This document shows, piece by piece, positions 6,040-10,745 of a stretch of DNA of 10,745 nt. The notes beneath the pieces are model-generated. The model ran no database searches and was not told the DNA's origin. It saw only the letters and a program-made list of their open reading frames with translations. Origin of the DNA: Palsa-739 sp036512155 (lineage in GTDB: Bacteria > Actinomycetota > Thermoleophilia > Gaiellales > Gaiellaceae); NCBI GenBank assembly GCA_036512155.1, contig DATCBD010000021.1, positions 1-10,745 on the forward strand. Reading direction: 5' to 3'. Positions within the stretch are counted from its first letter, which is position 1, and every line of letters begins with the position of its first letter. The translations under genes and the position numbers were made by a program.

Positions 6040-7081
6040 GGGCCAGCCGTTCTGGAGGAGTCGGGTGCGTGAAGAGCATCAAGTAGGCGAGGCGAGGCGG
6101 ATCCAGGTCACTGAGATTCTTCCGCGCGAGAGCAACGTGCGCACCCACGAACGCGTCGAGGTCGCGCGTCAGCTCGAGCGAGGAGCGGTCCGCCGCTCGC
6201 TCCCACCGGCGAGAGAGCCACGAGAGGCCCGGCAGGCCGGCGATCTCTGTCCCGGTCACGAGCAACGCGGCATACGGGAAATCGCGCGGTTGCAGCGAGC
6301 CGAGCACGGCCCAGAGGACGAGGACGACGACGATCGCGCCGCTCATTCCGAGCAGCGTGCCCTTGAGCACGTGCCGGTCGCGGCGGTGGCCGAGCTCGTG
6401 CGCGACGATGAGCTTCAGCTCCGGCTCCGAGGCGTCCGCGAGCAGCGTGTCCCACACAACGACGCGCCGCGTCGGGCCGAGCCCGGAGACGTACGCGTTC
6501 GTCCTCGTCGTGCGCCTGCTCGCATCGGCGACGAGGACGTCGCGCACCGGGACGCCCGCGCGCTCGGCGAGCGCCCGCAGCTCGCCGACCAGTCGCTCGT
6601 CCTCGAGCGGGCGGAAGCGGTTGAAGAGGGGCTCGAGCACGACGGGCGCGACGAACGACATGAGCAAAACGAACAACGCCAGCGCCGCGGCCGCCGGCAG
6701 CGGCCACCAGCGCGGGAACGCCCGCGCCAGGCCGACCGCGGCGACCCAGACGCCGGCTGCGAGCACGAGCTCGATCGCCTCGCCCTTCGCCCAGTCGGCA
6801 AGCCAGCCGCGCAGCGTCTGCGTCGACAGGCCGAAGCGCCGTTCGCGCACGAGGCCGCGCCACAGGTCGAGCGGCAGGCACGCGACGCCGACGCCCGCGA
6901 GGACGATGACCGGCCAAACGGCCGCCGCGCCGAACCGACCGAGCCCGCCGAGCGAAAGACGGGTGAATGCCCCAAAGACGGCGACGACGATCAGTAACCG
7001 AATTGCAGCCGCGGCATACAGCGGCCGGTGGTACCGGGCGGCTCGGTCGTGGTCTTCCTGAGAGAAATCTAAAAGGCTCAA
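6026..7081 (-). CDS. M48-family membrane zinc metalloprotease, Ste24/CAAX-protease-like
   Basis: A 351-residue integral membrane zinc endopeptidase of the Ste24/HtpX clan, which cleaves membrane or misfolded proteins near the cytosolic face. The zinc motif HELGH is at 228-232 (catalytic Glu229). The third ligand is Glu294 in SRRWERAADRSS, matching the ExxAD motif of the family. The substrate-binding strand NAYVSGLGPTRRVVVWDTLL (195-214) and the later THPTPPER (338-345) are also characteristic. Hydrophobic segments lie at about 26-40, 52-70, 102-120, 126-148, 244-262 and 268-285. The N-terminal DFSQEDHDRAARYHRP is typical of actinobacterial members. The start is TTG at 7081, with no ribosome-binding site visible; no other usable start precedes the first membrane helix, so the exact 5' end is uncertain. 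It is first in a four-gene operon with CDF, SDR and formyltransferase, and diverges from the FtsH-like gene. Confidence 0.92.
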   Translation of the reverse strand: MSLLDFSQEDHDRAARYHRPLYAAAAIRLLIVVAVFGAFTRLSLGGLGRFGAAAVWPVIVLAGVGVACLPLDLWRGLVRERRFGLSTQTLRGWLADWAKGEAIELVLAAGVWVAAVGLARAFPRWWPLPAAAALALFVLLMSFVAPVVLEPLFNRFRPLEDERLVGELRALAERAGVPVRDVLVADASRRTTRTNAYVSGLGPTRRVVVWDTLLADASEPELKLIVAHELGHRRDRHVLKGTLLGMSGAIVVVLVLWAVLGSLQPRDFPYAALLVTGTEIAGLPGLSWLSRRWERAADRSSLELTRDLDAFVGAHVALARKNLSDLDPPRLAYLMLFTHPTPPERLALARA

Positions 7082-7127
7082 TTCGATGTAACTACACGAT
7101 GATCTTGACGTCTAAAATGGCAGATCC
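7082..7127. promoter_or_regulatory. Divergent promoter region between the M48 and FtsH-like protease genes
   Basis: These 46 bases are clearly richer in A and T than the rest of the window and are the only sizeable gap between divergent genes. Both the M48 operon and the FtsH operon are probably transcribed from here. The plus-strand -10 candidate is listed separately. On the minus strand I see no box convincing enough to mark. Confidence 0.55.
7113..7118 (+). promoter_or_regulatory. -10 box candidate of the FtsH-like gene, suggesting a leaderless or near-leaderless transcript
   Basis: TAAAAT fits the actinobacterial TAnnnT -10 pattern and ends 9 bases before the ATG at 7128, so transcription would begin within a few bases of the start codon. 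No good Shine-Dalgarno sequence precedes that ATG. The nearby TTGACG (7105-7110) is too close to be its -35 box. Confidence 0.45.
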
Positions 7128-9515
7128 ATGGCGACTGCGGACGTAGCAGGGACGACCCTAAGGTCGAGCGAACAGTCGGTCGCGCTTGCCGGGCAGCTGC
7201 GAAAGCTCGCCCGCATCGCGACCTTCATCGCGGTGCTGACGAGCCCCGCCGCGTTCTTCTGGTTCCGGCATGCGGCACACCACAGCGTCCTCGCGTCGCT
7301 GATCCTCACGGTGCTCGTCGTCGTCGGCTTCCGGGGCCTCGTCGACCTCATCATCCGGCGGGTGATCCCGTGGCCGAGCCTCTTCGGCACCGAGGAGGCG
7401 CGGTTGCGCGAGGAGGACGTGGTCAACCGGCGCCGCGCCTGGACGTGGCGCTTCTACTACCGCGTCGGAATCTGGATCGCCGGCCTCATCACGATCGTCT
7501 TCCTCTGGCAGGTCATGTTCGACGCGACCCACCGGACGTGGCCCGGCACCGCACTGCACACGCTCGTCGGCATCGGCCACCTGCTGCGCAACCGAACCCT
7601 CCTACTTCAGCTCGTCTTCGTCTTCTTCCTGTTCTTCGCCAACTTCTTCATCTTCATGGGCCCGATGATGCTCATGGGGATCTCGCAGATCCGCGGCTAC
7701 GAGCCCGGCGACGCCGAGTGGGGCGTGAAGCTCGAGGACGTGCGCGGCCAGGTCGAGGCCAAGGAAGAAGTGCGGCGGATCGTCACCCTGTGGCAGTCGG
7801 GTGAGGCGTTCGAGGCGGCGGGCGGCAAACGCGAGCGAGGGCTCCTCTTCCTCGGCGCGCCGGGTACAGGCAAGACGATGCTCGCGAAGGCGATCGCGAC
7901 CGGCTTCAACTCGCCGTTCGTCTCCATCCCGGGTTCCGGCTTCGCGCAGACGTTCATCGGCATCGATGCGCTCATCGTTCGCTTCCTTGCGCGTAAGGCG
8001 AAGCGCCTCGCGCGCAAGTGGGGCGGCCAGTGCATCGTCTTCATCGACGAGATCGACGCGGTCGGACTGCGGCGCCAGGCCTTGCAGGGCAATTCGTTCG
8101 TGCCGCTCGACGGCGCGGAGCCGACCTTCTACGGCCAGTACGGCGCTATCAACTCCAGCGGCGACCTCATCCACGAGACTCCTGCGTGGCGCGAGCACAT
8201 GTTCAACCTGCGGGCGCCGGAGCGCAGCTCCCCGTATCCGTCGTGGATGCACAAGATGGTCAACATCGTCAACCAGGGGATCATGCCCGGGATGATGGGC
8301 GGTCAGGGGCAGCTCGCCCTCAACCAGCTGCTCGTGACGATGGACGGCATCGACAACCCGCCGTTCTTCAAGCGGTTCTTCACGAACCGCATCAACACGT
8401 TCCTCGACTCGATCTACATCGTCCCGCGCAGGATCGGCCGCGTCAGCTTGAGGCTGCCGAAACCGCGGCCGCTCGGCGCGCAGATCTACTTCATCGGCGC
8501 GACGAACGTCCCGTTCGAGCGCCTCGACCCCGCGTTGACGCGCCCGGGCCGCATGGGCCGCCACGTCTGGTTCCGCACGCCGACGAAGGACGACCGCAAG
8601 GACATCTTCAACCTCTATCTCGACAAGGTCTCGCACGATCCCGACCTCGACTCACCCGAACGGCGCGATGAGATCGCGCGGATCACGAATGGCTACTCGC
8701 CGGCGATGATCGAGCAGATCTGCTCGATGGCGCTGACGAACGCGCACCACGAGGGCCAGACCGCGTTCACGTGGCAGCACCTCGTCGACGCCATGACGGT
8801 GGTCGAGTCGGGTACCGCGATCGGCGTGAAGTACACGCCGAACGAGACGCGCGCGGTCGCGATCCACGAGGCCGGCCACGCGACCACCGCGCACGCGTAC
8901 CGCCCCGAGATCGAGTCGAGCCGCCTCTCCATCCGCATGCGTGGAGGTTCGCTCGGCCACCACCAGTTCTTCGATCGCGAGGAACGCTTCAGCAGCTGGC
9001 AGAGCGAAGAGGCGGGCGACCTCATCCACACGGTCGGCTCGATGGCCGCCGAGCACGTCTTCTACGGCGAGAACTCGGTCGGCGTGAGCGGCGACCTCGG
9101 CCAGGCGACAGCGCGCGCCGCGACGATGGTCGGCGTCTGGGGCATGGCGCCGAAGCCGCTCGAGCTGAACGGGCACAGCGACGAGGAGCGCGAGAAGATC
9201 GAGAAGCGACTGCAGGACATCGGGATGCGCCTCATGAACCGCACGCGCGGCTCGGCCGACTTCCACTCCGACCCGGTCGCGTCCGTTCTCCAGGATCGCT
9301 TCAAGCTGCACGTCGCCGCCCAGTTCCTCGGACAGGCGTTCGTCATCGCCTACGTCTTCGTCCTCGAGAACAAGGACAAGGTCGCGCAGGTGGCCACTGC
9401 GGTGGAGGAGAAGAAGGAGATCTTCGGGGACGACCTCAACCGCCTGCTCGACTCGGTCGGGCTCGTAAAGCCGACCATCGACTGGACGAAGGAGGAAACG
9501 TGGCCGCAGATGTGA
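7128..9515 (+). CDS. Divergent FtsH-type membrane AAA ATPase/zinc protease with two large AAA insertions
   Basis: A 795-residue ATP-dependent membrane protease combining an AAA unfoldase with an M41 zinc peptidase; FtsH hexamers degrade membrane and regulatory proteins. Four hydrophobic segments are predicted (about 28-46, 53-76, 112-131, 158-186). The AAA module has Walker A GAPGTGKT (243-250), pore residues Phe276-Ile277-Gly278, Walker B IVFIDEID (303-310), sensor-1 Asn460 in IGATN, and arginine fingers Arg475 and Arg478 in RPGRMGR. The M41 domain has HEAGH (580-584) and the third zinc ligand Asp656 in SGDL, so both activities should be intact. Compared with E. coli FtsH it carries roughly 65 extra residues after Walker B (within 314-395) and roughly 38 more before sensor 1 (within 408-452). 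It lacks the usual two-helix topology with one periplasmic domain. The C terminus (about 680-795) is charged. The downstream membrane-protein gene overlaps it by 16 bases. Confidence 0.93.
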   Translation: MATADVAGTTLRSSEQSVALAGQLRKLARIATFIAVLTSPAAFFWFRHAAHHSVLASLILTVLVVVGFRGLVDLIIRRVIPWPSLFGTEEARLREEDVVNRRRAWTWRFYYRVGIWIAGLITIVFLWQVMFDATHRTWPGTALHTLVGIGHLLRNRTLLLQLVFVFFLFFANFFIFMGPMMLMGISQIRGYEPGDAEWGVKLEDVRGQVEAKEEVRRIVTLWQSGEAFEAAGGKRERGLLFLGAPGTGKTMLAKAIATGFNSPFVSIPGSGFAQTFIGIDALIVRFLARKAKRLARKWGGQCIVFIDEIDAVGLRRQALQGNSFVPLDGAEPTFYGQYGAINSSGDLIHETPAWREHMFNLRAPERSSPYPSWMHKMVNIVNQGIMPGMMGGQGQLALNQLLVTMDGIDNPPFFKRFFTNRINTFLDSIYIVPRRIGRVSLRLPKPRPLGAQIYFIGATNVPFERLDPALTRPGRMGRHVWFRTPTKDDRKDIFNLYLDKVSHDPDLDSPERRDEIARITNGYSPAMIEQICSMALTNAHHEGQTAFTWQHLVDAMTVVESGTAIGVKYTPNETRAVAIHEAGHATTAHAYRPEIESSRLSIRMRGGSLGHHQFFDREERFSSWQSEEAGDLIHTVGSMAAEHVFYGENSVGVSGDLGQATARAATMVGVWGMAPKPLELNGHSDEEREKIEKRLQDIGMRLMNRTRGSADFHSDPVASVLQDRFKLHVAAQFLGQAFVIAYVFVLENKDKVAQVATAVEEKKEIFGDDLNRLLDSVGLVKPTIDWTKEETWPQM
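9489..9495 (+). promoter_or_regulatory. Strong ribosome-binding site of the gene downstream of ftsH-like
   Basis: AAGGAGG, a near-perfect anti-16S match, lies inside the last codons of the FtsH-like gene, 4 bases before GTG 9500. A second in-frame GTG at 9512 forms a GTGA overlap with the FtsH stop but sits 16 bases from this site, so GTG 9500 is preferred. Confidence 0.7.
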
Positions 9516-10315
9516 CCGGCACCGAGCTCGCGCCGACGGCGCCGCAGCCGGAGCCGACCCCCGCTGCGGAGTATCCGCACCGCCCGCGTTTCCTCTTCGT
9601 GTACGGGCTGCTCGGCGGTGTGCTCGCGGCAGCGCTCGTGGTCCTCGTCATCTACGCGGGCCGGTCGATCACGCCCGCGCCGAAGTGGTCGCACTGGCGT
9701 CCGAGCGGCGGCGGCCTCGGCGCTGCGAAGCAGATCGCCAACGAGGTCGGGAAGGCGTACCGGCTGCCGAACGGCGACCAGCTCGTCGATGTCCTTGCGA
9801 AGGAACCCTCCATCTCACCGCCGACGGGTGCGCCTATCGCGGTGAACTACGTCGCGCTCAAGGGGACCGGTGGAGCGCCCGACACGGACTACGCCGTCTC
9901 CTCGACCGACACCATGATGTACCAACTCTGCGGGCTCGGCGCCGGGTGCTCGATAGCGACCGGCAAGCCCACAACCGCCCGTGGGACGCTCGTCAGCCGG
10001 GAGATCCTCGAGCTTGCGTTGTACACGTTCAAGTACATCGACGGCGTCAACAACGTCATCGCGTTCATGCCGCCCGTGCCACCCTTCAACACGCAGCCCA
10101 CGCGCGCGGTTTACCTGCAGAAGGCCGACCTGGCAGCACAGCTGAAGACGCCGCTGACGAACACGCTCCGGGCAAAGGTGCCTCTCCCTGCGACTATCCC
10201 GGCGCGGGAGATCCACGTGATCGACGCGACGACCGAGTCGCGGGTGTACAAGGTCACACTGGCACAAGCGCCGAACGGCGACGCGGTCCTGGTGCTGGCG
10301 CGCCTGCCCGCGTAA
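9500..10315 (+). CDS. Single-pass membrane protein of unknown function, coupled to the FtsH-like gene
   Basis: I do not recognise the family. From GTG 9500 it is 271 residues. It has a Pro/Ala/Thr-rich N-terminal tail (about 1-30), one strongly hydrophobic segment at about 31-53 (FLFVYGLLGGVLAAALVVLV), then a soluble domain of about 215 residues. The sequence before the helix carries His and Arg (HRPR) and no signal-peptidase site is apparent. A signal-anchor topology with the C-terminal domain outside the cell is therefore likely. Two cysteines, Cys144 and Cys150 (LCGLGAGC), could form a disulfide there. The gene overlaps the FtsH-like gene by 16 bases and has a strong ribosome-binding site, so the two products are probably made together. 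A role as substrate adaptor or regulator of the protease, as HflK/HflC are for E. coli FtsH, is inference from position only; there is no sequence resemblance to HflK/HflC. Confidence 0.85.
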   Translation: MAADVTGTELAPTAPQPEPTPAAEYPHRPRFLFVYGLLGGVLAAALVVLVIYAGRSITPAPKWSHWRPSGGGLGAAKQIANEVGKAYRLPNGDQLVDVLAKEPSISPPTGAPIAVNYVALKGTGGAPDTDYAVSSTDTMMYQLCGLGAGCSIATGKPTTARGTLVSREILELALYTFKYIDGVNNVIAFMPPVPPFNTQPTRAVYLQKADLAAQLKTPLTNTLRAKVPLPATIPAREIHVIDATTESRVYKVTLAQAPNGDAVLVLARLPA

Positions 10316-10345
10316 CCGACGCGCCCCCACAGGCGTTGTCCTTGC

Positions 10346-10501
10346 ATGGTGCTCTTACTCGTCCTCGCAATTCTCGCGATCGCCGCCTTCGGGGCAGGCT
10401 TCGTCATCCATTGGCTGTTCATCGTGGCCGCGGTCGTCGCGCTCGTATGGCTCATCAGCCTCTTCACCGGAGGCTTGGGCCGCCCCATGCGCCGCTGGTA
10501 G
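10346..10501 (+). CDS. Small hydrophobic membrane protein, 51 residues
   Basis: An ATG-to-TAG reading frame of 51 codons. Almost the whole protein is hydrophobic: one helix at about 2-20 (LLLVLAILAIAAFGAGFVI) and a second at about 22-40 (HWLFIVAAVVALVWLISLF), ending in a short basic tail GRPMRRW. The layout closely resembles small 'hydrophobic proteins' annotated in Streptomyces and other actinobacteria: two helices, an FGAGF turn, a Trp-containing second helix and a basic Trp-ending tail. Their function is unknown. It follows the FtsH-partner gene by 30 bases and may be in the same transcript. The upstream ribosome-binding site is weak (AGG about 12 bases away). GC-rich hairpins follow. Confidence 0.78.
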   Translation: MVLLLVLAILAIAAFGAGFVIHWLFIVAAVVALVWLISLFTGGLGRPMRRW

Positions 10502-10525
10502 ACGCGGCGATCTGACTGGGACCCT

Positions 10526-10549
10526 CGGGCGGCTCATTTGGGCCGCCCG
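10526..10549 (+). terminator. GC-rich hairpin after the hydrophobic miniprotein gene
   Basis: A perfect 8-bp stem, CGGGCGGC (10526-10533) with GCCGCCCG (10542-10549), closes an 8-base T-containing loop 24 bases after the stop. No T-run follows. It is a plausible end to the FtsH operon transcript in a high-GC genome. Confidence 0.55.
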
Positions 10550-10570
10550 GCCCATTGCCGCAGGACCGGA

Positions 10571-10589
10571 CCGCCCATACCGTGGGCGG
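10571..10589. other. Second GC-rich hairpin, next to the last gene's start
   Basis: CCGCCCA (10571-10577) pairs with TGGGCGG (10583-10589) around a 5-base loop. It directly precedes GTG 10591 and would bury the alternative GTG 10582. It could be a second terminator arm or a structure over the translation start of the downstream gene. Its arms are nearly the same sequence as those of the preceding hairpin. Confidence 0.4.
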
Positions 10590-10590
10590 C

Positions 10591-10745
10591 GTGTCGCGCA
10601 CCGAGATCCTGCTCTGGATCGTCGCCCTCTTCGTGCTCGAGGTGAACCACCTCAAGTGGATCTGGTGGGAATACTGGGACTGTCGCCGCTGCTCCACGAA
10701 GCACAAGGACTGCGGCTGCGGCGCGACCGCTCGCTGGATGATGTT
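10591..10745 (+). CDS. Cys-rich membrane-associated small protein, 3' partial
   Basis: The reading frame is open from GTG 10591 (or GTG 10582, three codons earlier) to the end of the window, giving 51 visible residues. A short hydrophobic segment (ILLWIVALFVLEV, about 6-18) is followed by a Trp-rich stretch with five Trp/Tyr residues between 23 and 29. Next comes a cysteine cluster of the form C-x2-C-x6-C-x-C at residues 31, 34, 41 and 43. This looks like a metal-binding knuckle beside a membrane segment. I do not recognise the family. No good ribosome-binding site is visible and the C terminus is missing, so the start and full domain content are uncertain. Steady coding character and an uninterrupted frame support it as a real gene. 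Confidence 0.55.
   Translation, partial: MSRTEILLWIVALFVLEVNHLKWIWWEYWDCRRCSTKHKDCGCGATARWMM

Noticed and set aside
5165..6997. 610-codon open frame on the plus strand
   Set aside because: Entirely antisense to the CDF and M48 genes, whose catalytic and metal motifs are intact; its translation is Arg/Ser/Ala-rich with no recognisable domain.
7105..7110. TTGACG as a -35 box for the FtsH-like gene
   Set aside because: Only two bases separate it from the TAAAAT -10 candidate, far from the 16-18 base spacing needed.
7117..7146. Nine-codon upstream reading frame (ATG at 7117, TAG at 7144) overlapping the FtsH-like start
   Set aside because: Its ATG overlaps the -10 box candidate, so it would lie outside a transcript beginning near 7125, and it has no ribosome-binding site.
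7602..8636. 344-codon minus-strand open frame
   Set aside because: Antisense to the AAA module of the FtsH-like protein; highly charged Arg/Glu/Asp-rich product typical of antisense frames in GC-rich genes.
8771..9499. Upstream extension of the membrane-protein frame inside the FtsH-like gene
   Set aside because: It overlaps the M41 protease domain in another frame and is Arg-rich. AAGGAGG before GTG 9500 marks the true start.

Overview
The window comes from a very GC-rich bacterial chromosome, most likely an actinomycete. GC-ending codons dominate every frame, GTG and TTG starts are frequent, and genes abut or overlap. One small hydrophobic protein near the right end resembles a family common in Streptomyces and relatives. 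A deep-branching class such as Thermoleophilia is possible, but that is an impression and was not tested. I see no insertion sequence, prophage, tRNA, rRNA or CRISPR array, and no gene-free stretch longer than about 80 bases.

Layout. Positions 1-577 (+) hold the tail of a Cys/Met-metabolism PLP enzyme overlapped by inorganic pyrophosphatase. A ROK sugar kinase (569-1531, -) converges on the pyrophosphatase. The kinase diverges from a metallo-beta-lactamase-fold hydrolase (1548-2387, +), which is coupled to an MFS transporter (2384-3601, +). A four-gene overlapping minus-strand operon follows, in transcription order: Ste24-like M48 membrane protease (7081-6026), CDF zinc exporter (6039-5140), YdfG-like short-chain dehydrogenase (5156-4428) and a formyltransferase related to methionyl-tRNA formyltransferase (4431-3559). 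The last gene converges on the MFS gene with a 43-base overlap that contains a perfect 9-bp hairpin. Diverging from the M48 gene across 46 bases is an unusual FtsH-type AAA protease (7128-9515, +). It overlaps a single-pass membrane protein of unknown function (9500-10315, +), followed by a two-helix hydrophobic miniprotein (10346-10501, +). Two GC-rich hairpins precede a Cys-rich membrane-associated protein that runs off the end.

How the genes may work together. The left half is housekeeping metabolism. The right half looks like a membrane-proteostasis neighbourhood: two zinc metalloproteases (M48 and M41/FtsH) share one intergenic region, a zinc exporter sits in the M48 operon, and small membrane proteins follow FtsH. 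The FtsH homologue is the most interesting gene. It keeps all the ATPase and protease residues I can check, but has about 100 extra residues in two blocks inside the AAA module and four predicted membrane helices instead of the usual two. Its overlapping membrane partner is the best candidate for an associated subunit.
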